A stretch of DNA of 64,000 nucleotides from Ophioderma brevispina (GCA_023653785.1 JAMKCH010049055.1:1-64000), one strand, 5' to 3'. Counted from the stretch's first letter, positions 22,440 to 36,059 are shown. Numbers and translations are program-made. Notes: generated from the letters alone by a model not told the origin.

Positions 22440-24870
22440 ATAAAACATGGTAGTATAAAAAAAGATTTTTTCTTTCAGAGTGATTTCAACTTGAAATTCT
22501 TGGAAATTTATTCTAAAACCTACACATCGCCGGGCTATTTCTAAAACGCAGCGCCTTATAATTTTAGAATTTATCTATATCTAGTGTTGAGCATGACTTA
22601 TGTATGGCTGAAGGCGAGCTATGCGCTTGGAAAGGGAGCCATTTGGGCACCCACCCCCAATAAATGATGATCTTGGATATACCTGATGATAGTGGTGAGC
22701 GCCGAGTTGGGTGCATTGAATTTGAAAACCTTTCAGAAGCATGACAAATTTTGCCGGCCTTTGATTCTTTAGCTTTCTATACCTAGGACTATTGGTGAAC
22801 AAATGCAAGGCTATGAGACTATAACGGTTCCGGCCGATGACTATAAACCGGTTTTCCTAACCCTAGATAATATATGGAAATATTATATGAATATAGTTTT
22901 TAAAAGAAGTAGCGGAGGGAAAGAAGGCAGATGGTGGATGGTGATAACAAGCCGAAGGGGAAGCCTTAGCGGAAGATGAAAGAAGTACTGAAGCACTAGT
23001 GAAGACGATGAATATTACTGAAGCACTAGTGAAGAAGAGAAAGTACTGAAGCACTAGTTGAAGAAGATTGAAGTGCTGAAGCACTAGGTGAAGAAGATGA
23101 AGTGTGAAAGCACACCGCTCCCCTCCAGTGGAGAAGCAGAAGGCATGCTGCACTCCGAACGGTGAAAAGCTCATTGATCAAATAGAAAAAAGCCAAGCTA
23201 TTTTGAGATATGGAAAGACAAGAATTTAGCGTATATCTAGAATACTGACTAAAGAGAAATACTCTGTTTGTTTGTTTAAAGGTGATTTTTTTTAAAAATT
23301 TATTGATGCTAATTTAGTGGATGCAGGAAGCTGGCGAAAAGCCTTTCAGTGCCTATACGAAAACGTGAAGATGGTCTACGCTACTTTGCCTTGGATACGA
23401 AAGAGCGAAAGAAGAAACTAATAGTAAATGAAAATATCCAAGTGTCTGAACAACCTTAGCTTGTTAGAGAGTAACTCAAAAATTAAAGGACATTATCTTG
23501 TTGTACGGAACTATTAAAGTGATGCGAGTTATGTAACGCTTATGTGTATCTTGTGAAAAGAATAAAAAATAGCAGTGGTCATTGTGGGCAACAGAAGAAT
23601 TTTCAGCATAGATATTTCTGAAGCCTAGAACAATTGCTATAGATATTAGTAGCGGCTATCAGCCAAAAACCGATTGTCAGGAATGTTGGTTTGAAGGCAA
23701 TAAGTGGAAAGCCCTGTATTAGCCTCAATAATAAAATAGTGGCAGGCTTCGGTAACCAGAAAGCAATTAGTAGCCGATTGAGTAAACTCTTATAGCGTCT
23801 GGGATAGAAACAAAAAACTTCTATCGGTAGAATCGAAAAAGCGGCTAGATAAAGATTTTATGAAATTACAAAACAGCATTCGCTTTTCAAATTTGAACTA
23901 GAGGAGACGGGAAAAGGGTGGGCGGTTAAACGTGCGAGTGAAAGATGATGTAGCGGCCATATTTATTTAATCAGTCGGGCTTTTGCTGCGGGACCAAAGC
24001 TCTTGAGCGGAGTTTGCCATTGCGGGAGGGAGATTTATTTTCTGCGTGTTGAAAATGAATTATATAAAGATTCTAAATTTCTAGTTCAAATATTCTTCCC
24101 GGGGAGGGAAACTCTTTTAAATTGTTAGGCTAGATCTATATCCAGGATTCGAGGAAAATTCTTGGTACATAGGACAGTGAGCATACTAAAAAGATTTCGC
24201 TGCCTTAGGTTTTAGTTTAGGAGCTGTTGCCTTAGTGCAGCATTTTGAAACCCTTGGACATTGCAGGATGGATAGACGGGATTATTATGTGCGGAAAAAG
24301 CAGATAGCGATGGCGAAATGAAAAGTCTAATTTTAGACTATGGAAAGGAAACTCAAGACAGTTCTAATATGCGGTAGGAAGAAGCGCGGCATTGATATCA
24401 TCTAGTTTTAATGTCCTTTGTTTTGACAATAGTATTTCACTCATTGGATGTTTTTAAAGACAGGCTAGTTGAGGCCACGATGAACATCAAAAGACTGGAA
24501 ATTTAAATACGCAATACATAGAAAAAACTTCAATTATCACCGGCCAAATGAAAGATTTGTAGAAGCAAAGAAAGAACCGGGGTGATCCATACTGGAATTG
24601 TATCCTAAAGCATGGTTCAAAGAGATTTTCAGAAGTAGGAGGAGCATCGTACCAGCTTAATTTGCAGAGGCACTTATATCAACAAAACTAAAGGAAAAGT
24701 ATTTAGATAGAATCGTAAATTATGAATGCGCATTTTTTAAAGTTTTTCCAGAAAAAAGAAGGAAAGCACTGGATAATAAGAGGCTCTGCCAGAGCAGCGT
24801 GCTTACAGGATGGAAGAGGCGTGTGGAGGCTTAAACTCCGAGCAGAATGCTGACTTAAGAGATGGCAGTC
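22440..24870. other. Unassigned 2.4-kb stretch between lepA and ftsY
   Basis: Plus-strand coding character appears in pieces, but no family is recognised. Segments include VWLKASYALGKGAIWAPTP near 22,600-22,655, VPADDYKPVFLTLDNIWKYY near 22,830-22,885, and AGSWRKAFQCLYENVKMVY near 23,321-23,380. Others are SLFKFELEETGKGWAVKR near 23,880-23,935, GFSLGAVALVQHFETLGH near 24,206-24,262 and FVEAKKEP near 24,556-24,580. Two or three ordinary genes could fit here. A 30-base tandem repeat lies inside and is listed separately. Confidence 0.3.
22985..23114. repeat. 30-bp tandem repeat, about 4.3 copies
   Basis: The core 'ctgaagcactag' recurs at about 22,988, 23,018, 23,046 and 23,076, with a partial copy near 23,104. 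Spacings are 28-30 bases. The 30-base period equals ten codons, and in one frame it gives an acidic run, Ser-Glu-Glu-Asp-Glu, so the parent was probably a ten-residue tandem repeat in a protein. Copies differ by one- and two-base indels. Confidence 0.8.
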
Positions 24871-24879
24871 CAGCCCCCT

Positions 24880-25830
24880 TCAAATAGAGTTCGAAAGCGA
24901 ATAAAAAAATTTGGAAATATTTTTTTTTAAAAGCACAGCGTATTTCGGGAGTTGAAAAAGGCGGATAAATTGACCCTGCCTTTTTTACTCAGCTAGAAGA
25001 GAAGCTCATTCAAAGCGATGCTGGTTTTAGTTTTCTAATGAGTTAATTCAGGAATTGCGCTAAGGCTGGGGCAAGAGAAAATTAGATATGTGAATAACAG
25101 CGGCTATTAGTTATTAAAAACCTACTGCAAGGCAGAGTACTCCAGAAAAAAATTTTACGTTTCCAGAGGAAAAAACTAAGACTGTATTTTTCTTTTATTG
25201 CGCCAATCAACGGCGCTCGGTTAAAACCAGCACTATCGCCAAGTAGCCTAGCGCTGGAAAAAAAGAAATACTCCAAGTGCATTTCTAGGAGCAGCGGATA
25301 CTTTTCGAGCTGTGATAGGCGCAGCAACTGCAGTATTGTTTTCTAAGAAAGTAGTGTTCCTATCATCCAAAAACACATGGGAAGTGATAGCGCTGCGGTT
25401 GTATGATAGCATTAGATCATCATTGGCTAGTCAGGCTAAATCCTCATCGGGGAAGGGACTGGTTCGCTGCTAATAGATACATCTGGGCGTCTGCGAACAA
25501 AACAGTCGCTTAGGAAAGAGTTGAACGAAAATGTTGCGGGTTTTGCTGGGGAAATCCAGGACAAACATAGAATCTATAAAGTATGTGATAACCTAGTTTG
25601 GGCCAAAACAGTTTTGCGCAGGTGAAGGTGTTTCACGATAATTTTTTTTTAAATATAGATGGTATATTTTAAGTAAAGTGGATACTAGCTCCTGTGGTTC
25701 GCGGCACGCTTTTTGCATTTCAAAAGAGCTTAAAATGCCCTTAATGTTTATTAGCTATGGCGAATCTTTAGAGGCAGCTTTCCTCTTTTTCAGCAGAAGA
25801 TTTCGTAAACGCCTTGTTTTTAAGTTAGTT
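24880..25830 (+). pseudogene. ftsY: Signal recognition particle receptor FtsY, frame-disrupted
   Basis: SRP receptor GTPase that brings ribosome-nascent chain complexes to the inner membrane. The plus strand shows an N domain reading KKADKLDPAFFTQLEEKLI and QSDAGFSF near 24,953-25,045. The G1 region is only partly legible near 25,190-25,240. Further on are AADTFRA with a following QL region near 25,297-25,330, and LLIDTSGRLRTK at about 25,466-25,500 (G3, DTAGR in the family). The C-terminal frame 25,678 on reads KVDTSSCGS, ISKELKMPLMFISYGESLE and a final F-x-DFVNALF in shifted frames. That is the typical FtsY end, with GxGE-xxDLxxF. About 950 bases fits roughly 310 residues with a short acidic domain. 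The gene is essential in bacteria, so true inactivation is unlikely. Confidence 0.88.
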
Positions 25831-26460
25831 TTTCTCAAGATAAAAGTAGGACCTTATAAAACAGTTGCTATTATGGGAGTCTATCACGGTACCTGATCGG
25901 CAGAGGAAGAGTTGCTTTTAATTCTAACTATACTGGGGGACGAGCGTTTTTTGGCCCTGAGAGTCGGTCCTCAAATTTCCAAATCTGCTCTCTGATAAAG
26001 GAGCTAGGGTTTGCTGGTGCTACCCCCCCCATTCGGCAAGATCGCCCTTTTTCCAAAGGCGATTGAGATCACTGACCATCGCTTTTTTAGAGATATAAAA
26101 ATAGCCAGAAACAGCACTTATGGGAGGCAGGCGGTATTTGCGCGTACACTGAAACAGTTGGCCCTAATAAAGATAAAACATAAGGAAAGAAAAAATAATA
26201 ATGCACTGAACAAGAATACTATTTTTTTCTTACTACTACTACTACTACTACTATTTTTTTCCTAGAGCGAAAGGTCTATTTGTTTTTTTTCGTATTTTCA
26301 TAAATCATGTTTTTGTTATCGTGTGCTTTCTCATTTTGGTTTATACGATTATAATGAAAGGAATGCTGATAATATATTAATGAAAAAACTGAGGTTAAAA
26401 GAAGAAGAGAGGCTTAGTATTTAGCATAATTTATAATTTTATATTATTTTGGAAAAAAAG
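25831..26460. other. Unassigned stretch between ftsY and the methyltransferase
   Basis: A plus-strand frame with ordinary protein character (YKTVAIMGVYHGT; LLLILTILGDERFLALRVG) runs to about 26,180 through shifts, ending with IALFPKAIEITDHRFFRDIK. The family is not recognised. From 26,180 to 26,460 the DNA is AT-rich and non-coding. Confidence 0.35.
26231..26253. repeat. (TAC)n microsatellite, about 7.5 units
   Basis: A run of tac/act triplets between two T-runs, in an AT-rich spacer. Confidence 0.85.
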
Positions 26461-26464
26461 ACTA

Positions 26465-27290
26465 TGATTGAATTGCTTCAGAAAAACGATTAGCATCAAC
26501 AAGAGCAAAGGTTTTAAAAGCAAATCAGTTGGCTACTCGGGACATTCTACGGCTGCTGAATATCATCCCCAACGAGAGCAAGCGGACTTCAAAGCTTTTC
26601 TTTCTTCTAGGTGAGATGGGGCAAAACTTGGTAGCGTTGATTTAGTTCTAAAACGGATCCCCCCCGTTCGCATCAAGTCGGAAAACTGGTTTTTCCAGTG
26701 TAAAAACGGGAGTGTGAAACGTTTCGCTATAATCATGGATTTGGAAGCTGGGACACGCTGATATTGTTTTAGATATTTAGCTGGCAGTAATTTGCAAGGC
26801 GCTTCCGCAAGGGCGGGACAGGGATTAGTCTGGTTGATATTTGGAAACTAACGCCGCTGGCAGAGGCCTCTTGAAAAAGGTGGGCTTTAAAATGCTGGGC
26901 GTTTTTATCTTTTGGCGAAGACGAACCCCGTCCCTTTGAATATGAAATCGGCTTATTTATCCCATGTCCGAGATGGCTATTGTGTTGTGTGGCGGTCAAA
27001 GGCGGAAGACCATGCTTGAACGCCTCGTACGATCGGATGGTACTATAAACTACCGCGAATAACCCGCGGCATAAAGGCAGGCGAGTTCAGAGCACCAGAA
27101 ACCTTTGGCGCTTTTTTCCAATCTTATCGAGAAGCCTAGCCAGGTTAGGTCTTGTTGTAGAATCTTTTTTAGGATCGGGACTACAATTATAGAAGCTAGA
27201 TTTGGGCAGAGACGTTTGTGCGGTTGGCGATATCAATAAGGATATGTTGCAATATCTAAAAGCGACTACCGGAATCGAATGAATAGGATA
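26465..27290 (+). pseudogene. DNA methyltransferase (N6-adenine or N4-cytosine type), frame-disrupted
   Basis: The C-terminal half is clear. Near 27,090-27,140 the plus strand reads QKPLALFSNLIEK, equal to HPTQKPxxLxxxLI, then after a frame change VVESFLGSGTTIIEA near 27,150-27,200, the SAM-binding DPFxGSGTT motif. GDINKDMLQYLKATTG near 27,225-27,275 matches the GIDINPEYxxIAxxR segment. This motif order is that of the N6_N4 methyltransferase family. The catalytic DPPY/NPPY was not found upstream, where frames are hard to follow, so the sequence specificity group is unknown. No partner endonuclease is recognised, so it is either an orphan methylase or part of a system not visible here. It converges on the large helicase gene. 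Confidence 0.62.
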
Positions 27291-27640
27291 GTTTTTTACG
27301 GAACTAGTTTTCTTCAAAAACAAATCTTCATCTATTTCTTTGACTTCAAATTTTATAACCTTTATCTTTAAAAAAATAACTCACTACAAAATGTTCGACG
27401 AAGGGATCAAACTGTGCTTATATTTTTTAACCAATTTTAAAATCTACTTTATTAGCTTCTCTTTATCTCCGAGGTATTGAGTTGGCAGAAAGTTTATTTA
27501 TTTTAATAATGTTCTTATATACTTTTAGTTATTTTGAAGACTTTTCAAAACTAACTTAATTATTTAGCTCTAATAAATTAAGATTAGCGGAAAGGAAACT
27601 TGCGGAGAGGATTGAGGTATAGTTTAAAGGTTTATTAAGG
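27291..27640. other. AT-rich spacer between convergent genes
   Basis: No coding signal. It separates the methyltransferase (plus) from the helicase (minus). A short inverted repeat at about 27,554-27,583 (cttaatt ... aattaag) is a weak terminator candidate. Confidence 0.4.
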
Positions 27641-30600
27641 TTGCTTTAGACGCGTTTCAAATGCTCTTTTAGTTTTTCAAATTCCCGAGCGCGTGTGGCA
27701 CTCCGTCTGTTGACGAGATTCGGTATATCTTCCAACCCAGATCTTCTAAGACCTGTTGCCGTGTTCCATCACGCTCCTCCCGGGCGGGGGACTTGGGGGG
27801 CCGAGTGTAGGTGGCGCCGTCACATTCCACGCCTAACAGATAGCCATATGGGTATTTAGGATGTTAATCACCCCCAGGTCATCTTGTTATCCCGATACGC
27901 CTAGCCTGACAATTAACTCTCCAACACCTATTCCCTCAGTTTTTCTTTTACCAAAATCTCAAAATCACTGTCCCGGTTCTTGGTGTGTCGTTCCTTGATC
28001 AATAAGGCCTTATATCGTAGGTTAAGAAAAGCCTCTAAAGGCTTTAAGTCCTTCGGATACTTCTTTCTGCCTTTCGTTTTACTTTGATGTCGTCTGGTTT
28101 AAGAGATGTGACAATCACCATATTTTTTCTTGGCACGAGTGAATAAGACATAGGCGTCTATGTCCATTGGCTTTGTGTTTATTATTGGTCCGAAGCGGTT
28201 GCATAACCGCTTCTATTTGGTTAATCCGTCCGTAAACGAAGAAATAAGATTAGCATCGCGTTTCGTCTCCTTGACTTTTCTTTCTAGGCTTTTATGAAGA
28301 AAGGTTCAAGTGTCTCGCTCCACTTGGTTTCGTAGTCACCTGAGTGTGGATACTCGGTAAAAACTTTATCTATTTCGAGTTCAATTAGCTTTTTCTGTTC
28401 TATATTCATGGTACAATGCCAAGGCTACGATCGGGATGTTTTTGCATAAAATTCAGCGCCTCTTTGACCACAGCCTCTGCTTCTACTATATTGGTTCCAC
28501 TTGTGTAAGTACTTTTTTCAATATATTTATTTTAATGCCTAGTCACCTTGGGTTTTTCCAGGTGATGGAAATAAGAGAAGGCGCTTTTCATAGAAATGAT
28601 GATTTGAGAAAGCAATCAAGTTTCATGCTGAGATCGATAATGACGGTCTAATTGGCGTGGTGGCCAGAACGCTGTAAGCGCCATATCCATAAGAGGCTCA
28701 CACATAGATTCTTCATCTCATCTCTTTACGCTTATTTTCGAAAGATGAGCTGGGTGAGAGTTGCTTGGGGTCACCAACAACAATAATTTGCTTAGCTCGT
28801 GCTACAGAGCCCATTGCATCTTCAGTTCGCATTTGTGAAGCTTCATCAATAATTCACAAGATCAAATTTAAATTGTCCCGGTTTAAAATATTGAGCGACC
28901 GTTAGCGGTGACATAAGAAAAACAGGGCTTGATGAGTTGAATAGACCGACCAGCGCGATCCATCAGCTTCCGGATGGGAATATGCCTTTCGTTTTTGCAA
29001 GTCTTTACGGATTAAGCATCTTCTGTTCCAGGTTGCTCTACTGACGCTGTTCTCGCCGGGAAGAGGCTTAGCCTTGTTAAGGGTTTATTGCAGAGCCTGT
29101 TTTTCTGAAGTTCCATAATTTCATTGTCTAGTTCTTTGATTCGAGTGCGAGTTTTTATCTAGGTTGCTATCTTTGCTAAATGAAGACAGAGACGGTTTGG
29201 TTTTAAAAATTTCATCGACAATAGCTTGCAAATCATGTAGTCAAAGCCTTTGAGTAAGGTTTCAAAGCTTAGCTTTTCTTTATTATAAATATCCAGCAAG
29301 TGCCTTTTATATCATGGCTACTCTCTGCAATCTTGGCGTTTAAGTTAATCCAGTCGCTTAAACTTTCTTCGTTGTTCCAAGCTTCTTTGAATAATTGATT
29401 AGATGAATATATGTATCAGAAGTATTTAGTAATTGGCTTGAAAATTGTACCAGGTCTTTTGCGTTTTTTCTGCCAGCTTTTCATTCTTTTTTAATAGCTC
29501 TTTTATTTCAGTTCTATTGCTAATGAAAGCATCCCATTTTTTGCCGAATTTTTTTCAAAAAAGAGATGCAGGCTGTCTTTTTCTAGATGATCAAGACATT
29601 TGCTTATAAAATCAGCTGTTTTCTGCAGGCTGAGAGTATTGGTGTTGACCCCTCTATAGCGATCATCTGAAAAAGACAAGCTGCCTTGATTGTTTTCAGT
29701 AGCGGCTTTGGCTTCTTTGGCTTTTTGCAAGGTGGGAGAATTCGTGGATATCTTTAGAGAAACATCTTGGAAGTCTTAATGTTTTTAAGCAGTTCCCTTA
29801 TATGGTAAGGTCGTAAGGCTTTAAAGATTTTCAAGGGTTTAGTCTTAGGAGAGATGCTATTCTTGGTATCTATAATTTTTCGCAACTTAATTAGTCTTTG
29901 AATCCTTGCTGAGAGGTATTAGGAAGTCTAGTTGCTTTTTTTCAGCCGTCAGAAGCCATGTTGAATTTCGCCGTGTGAATGGATTTTGTCGGGTTAGTCT
30001 TGGCGGATTTTCCGCCCATTGATTGATAGCATAAAAATTTTCAAAATCACTGTAAAGGCCATTAAATAATGATTCGCATATTTCCCGAAGTTCCACGCTA
30101 TCTTCAATTTTAGGCGTTTTCTTATTAGGGCAATTTCGCGTAGGGTTTTTTGAAGCTTGTTTGGCTTTGAACCGGATTTTGTGTTTCACGGCAAGAAGGT
30201 AGATTTTTTTTGCTTGGCGGTAGGAAGAAGAATACAAGAAGGAGAAAAATCCGGCCTTTCAAGGACAGCGGCATGCAAGCGTATTTCACGTAGCTTGTCC
30301 CATTATAGAGAAGTCAAAATTGTTTTCGTGTTCATCAACCAGCTTGCGAATGCTCTTTGGATGTCCAAGGCTTTTTTATTTGTCCGGTATTTTTTTTGTA
30401 AGAAATTTTTTTGTTCTAAGGGACAAATAGTCTTGAGGAATAGAAGTAACGGAATACGGCAACTGGGACGGGTATTATTTATCTAGGGTCATCTTGGCCT
30501 GGGGTTTGTTTTCATTGCTGAAGGTGACCAATTCTAAGCGGAGGAGTTTGGCGTTTCCCAGATATCTATTTTCTCTTTTATCTCGGTACTTCTTGGTTTA

Positions 30601-32690
30601 ATATTATCAGCTGACTTAGAGCATTAAAACATCAGTTGTTTAGCAGTTTTTGATTTGTTTTTTAATTTCATCTATTGAGCAATGGCTGTCGGTAGATCCA
30701 CTAGGCCTTGAACTTCTTTTTCTGAGGATTGTATTTGTGAATTTTTAAAAATCTACAAAAAGTTGGCTTCATTATACTACTGAGGTTTTATTACATTCTG
30801 ATCAAGGTCATCGCTTGTTTTATAGCTAACATTCAGTTTTTTCTAAGAAGGTCGTCAGGGCAGATCGATGGGCTCACCGTTATGGCAAAGCGTTCAGATA
30901 AGATTTTAAGCTGCTCCTATTTTTTCAAGCCAAAAAACCCTTCCAAATACTAATGTTCTCCTCAATCGCCTTCAGCTGATTAAGGACGGAAATTTTTCAA
31001 AGCGACAGGGATGATGTCCGTTATGGATTTTCTTCTACTCTTCAGTCTATTATGAGCTTGTAGTGATTCGATGTCTTCTCTATGCTTCGTAATTCTTCCT
31101 TAGTCAAACTCCGCTTGCTTAAAAGGAAGCTTTGGAATTGAGATTAGCGCAGGCCCTAAAGATCCCCGCGTTTTAGAGATTCCATATAATATTCACGAAG
31201 GTTCTTTGGTGTCCAAATTCTGAATCAGCAGATTAAGATTATTGCATGTCGTTTCTTTGGCTTTTGAATTCCATTAAGTTTTGAGGCAAGATAATCTTCC
31301 TTATCCTCTTTTGATTTGAGCTCAAGTCATTTTAAGAATTAGATTCTATAATTTCAGTTTTGCTTGTTTTGTTGGGAAGATCTAAGCAATATGGGCCAAA
31401 GCTTGGCACCGCTTAAGGTTTATTGAACAACATTCAGAGCTGCCATTTCTCTGCTGAAATAAGACAGTTTTCTTGTAGCCAGGGCATTAGCAATGATGTT
31501 GGTAATGGTCTGTGTATTTCAAGTACGGGAGGCCCTTTGATTGCCAGGTTCTTCTATTCATGACATCAACCAGAGCACTGTGTTGTGAAGCGTCAGCAGT
31601 TGTAATAAGCAAGGGAACGGTTTTTTCTACCTCTGGCGTATCAATATCATATTCCTCTGCGTGATAATTTTCAGATCGCTGCTCCCAATAGAAGTCATGC
31701 ATAATGCATGCTAGAGAGAATGATCTTCCTGGCCATTTTTCTTCGGTTAAGTCATGATAAATTAACCAGCGTTGAAACCGGACTTGCCATATGGTAATAA
31801 AACGACGAATGCGCCATTTTTCTTTTCCGGGGGCTTTTTAATGATATTATGTACCTTTCCATATAGATCTCTGGGTTATATTTCTTTTAATCAGGTTAAT
31901 TTCATCCCCAGTCATTATTAATTTTTCAGATAGAGGCAGATTGATCGCTGGTTCTTCGCCCTAGCTTGAATACTATAGCTGTACCCTCCCCCTCCTTTGG
32001 ATTGTTTTTTCTTGATTTCCAGTTGAAGTAATACTAGTGGTGGCAAAAAGGGATATATTTGAAGATTAGACTAATACCATTTCGGAGCCGAAGGCCTGCG
32101 TAGAGTGTGTTGACGCCAGATTCTTGAATGTCGGAGCGGATATGAGAATTCAGCCACTTAGTTTTCTTGACATTTCTTCCGGTTTTAGTAGGGTCTGTAG
32201 AATTTATCAAGATTGGCTTTTTATGGCCTTCTTTATCGGCAGGCAGGGGGGAGGGCATTCATAGCTTGGGTTGTGCCACGTTTTTTCGCGATTTCTGAAG
32301 GACTTAGATTCTTCTCTCCTTTATAGGCAGACATGTTAGCTGCTCACGAATTTATTGCGAAGATCTCTTTCATTTTGTTCTTATCAGAGTTTCATCATCC
32401 ATGCCTTGATGTATTCTTCTCCTCAGTTGGATTGTTCAAGTTAGCGTTAAAAGAATTTGGTGTTTCTCATCAGATGGAATTTTGTCATCTTCTGGTAATG
32501 CTTTAAATATTAGTATTTTGCTATCTAAGAAATTTTTTTTTTTTCTCGTAAAGAACATTGGGACAACTTCATCGATCAACACCGGACATGTTATGGGAGC
32601 GTTCACTGTGCTTGAATGATATAAGGCTGTTTTTTTTGCTTATATCCAGCAGATTGGATCTATACTTTTCAATCGCTTCTTTTACAGATT
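27640..32690 (-). pseudogene. Large DUF4011 superfamily I helicase with C-terminal Vsr/DUF559-like nuclease (Hhe-type), frame-disrupted
   Basis: A very large minus-strand protein, about 1,650 codons. The N-terminal DUF4011 region shows IQESGVNTLYAGL near 32,080-32,125. The motor starts near 31,600 with ITTADASQHSALVDVMN, followed across shifts by a GPPGTGKSQT Walker A near 31,500-31,545 and TITNIIA. A long coiled-coil insert spans about 29,200-31,400, with Lys/Glu-rich frames such as 29,503-29,730 (FISKCLDHLEKDSL). Motifs II-III follow as SVARAKQIIVVGDPKQLSP near 28,755-28,810. The end reads DLGVINPKYPYGYLLGV, ECDGATYHS and QQVLEDLGWKIYRI (27,700-27,890), a Vsr-like REase fold with its acidic pair. 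DUF4011-helicase-Vsr proteins are known as the single-gene Hhe anti-phage system. It sits directly 3' of tRNA-Ser. Defence is inferred from architecture. Confidence 0.82.
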
Positions 32691-32798
32691 AATTTTTTTA
32701 TCATTATTTTTCATCTGCTTTAACTTTTTTTATAAAATATTTTCTTCTACATTGATCAATAGTGTTTTTATGGTATTGCCAAACTGTTTTAGCAAAAT

Positions 32799-32887
32799 TG
32801 GCGGAGAGACTGGGATTCGAACCCAGGGTACCTCCCGGTACAAAACGGTTTTCAAGACCGCCGCAATCGACACTCTGCCATCTCTCC
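32799..32887 (-). tRNA. tRNA-Ser(UGA)
   Basis: Read on the minus strand. The acceptor stem GGAGAGA (32,881-32,887) pairs perfectly with 32,803-32,809, followed by discriminator G and an encoded CCA (32,799-32,801). The anticodon loop CTTGAAA lies at 32,850-32,856 with anticodon TGA at 32,852-32,854. A long variable arm, stem ACCGGGAGGT, marks a class II serine tRNA, and the T arm has GGTTCGAATCC. It has no visible defect. It reads UCA and probably other UCN serine codons. Confidence 0.97.
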
Positions 32888-33101
32888 AAGATGTTCTATC
32901 CTCTGGACATTTCTATCTTGTGAAAAGATAAAATGGGGTAAGATTGTATTATAAAAAAAAGCAAAAGCAGAAGATTTTTTGGTTTTTATAGCCCAAGCTT
33001 ATTTTTTACTATAACCAATAATATTAATATAATAAAAAGATGAAAGTTAAAAATTAGACTAGATTGCTTTTTGTTGAAATCATTTAACGGGGAAAAAATC
33101 A

Positions 33102-35230
<2,129 letters not shown>

Positions 35231-36055
35231 TATTCTAGAAAAATGAAGCTCTATCACGATACATACAACCTGCCAAGGAAAGCATTAGTGGTACTGAGAG
35301 AAACGCGTAGGGAAACTTCATATCTACGCCGATGAAGATGAAAAAATAGTAGCTCTAACATTCTGGAGAGAGATAGGCAGAAAAGAAAAGAGGATGAAAA
35401 ATCATTCGATGGAAGTCGAAATTTGGAAATTTCCCTCTTTCACACGAGGGACAAACAGCTATCGCAGCAGCTTGAGATTGTAGAGAAAAGAAACTGAATA
35501 AATCAGGAGTGAGAATTAGATGCCTACTTCTTAGGCAAGTCGATGAGCTTTGAAATGCCGATGAATCTGCAGGGGGGACTCTTTCAAAAAAGTTTGGGAA
35601 AACTCTTACAGTTCCTTTTGCACTAAGGTGATAAGTTTATAAAGGCTCTAGCTAGAAATAGATAAGAAACCCTGAATTTTTTTAGATCGGTTGGATCTGC
35701 TGTTGGGAAGAATCCAGTCGTATAGTTTGGTCCATGCCACAGAATACTGCCGAATAACTCTCTGTAGAGCAGAGGCGAAAAATCAGACGCAAGATGTATT
35801 TGAAGTAAAAACGAGGTCGGAAAGTTCGCCGGGGCGCAGTAATAAAAAAAGAGCTACTGAATTTCGAAAGAAAGGCTCTCTAATTTGTTTTTGACAGCTA
35901 TTTGCGCTATAATGCCATGGGTTTATCTTTGTTGTAAATACGGATCAAATAAGACCGGCGATTACAATAAAAGCTCGCACCTGACCGAGATGTATTCAAT
36001 AAGCATAGCGCTATCAAAAATAAGTGCTTGTCCTGTTTCTCTTCCACTGGGCTGC
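35231..36055. other. Unassigned stretch between convergent katG and nnr
   Basis: Some protein-like plus-strand pieces follow katG (KLYHDTYNLPRKALV near 35,243-35,290; a frame at 35,691-35,894), but no family is recognised. The plus-strand frame 35,885-36,148 overlaps the nnr end and is probably a shadow. Confidence 0.35.
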
Positions 36056-36059
36056 GGTG

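Noticed and set aside
22560..22900. Signal peptidase LepB after lepA
   Set aside because: The lepA-lepB pair is common, but the catalytic Ser (PSxSMxPT) and Lys motifs are not present in any frame here.
22985..23114. Possible CRISPR array
   Set aside because: The repeat units abut with no variable spacers between them, and the period is 28-30 bases in total, so this is a tandem repeat.
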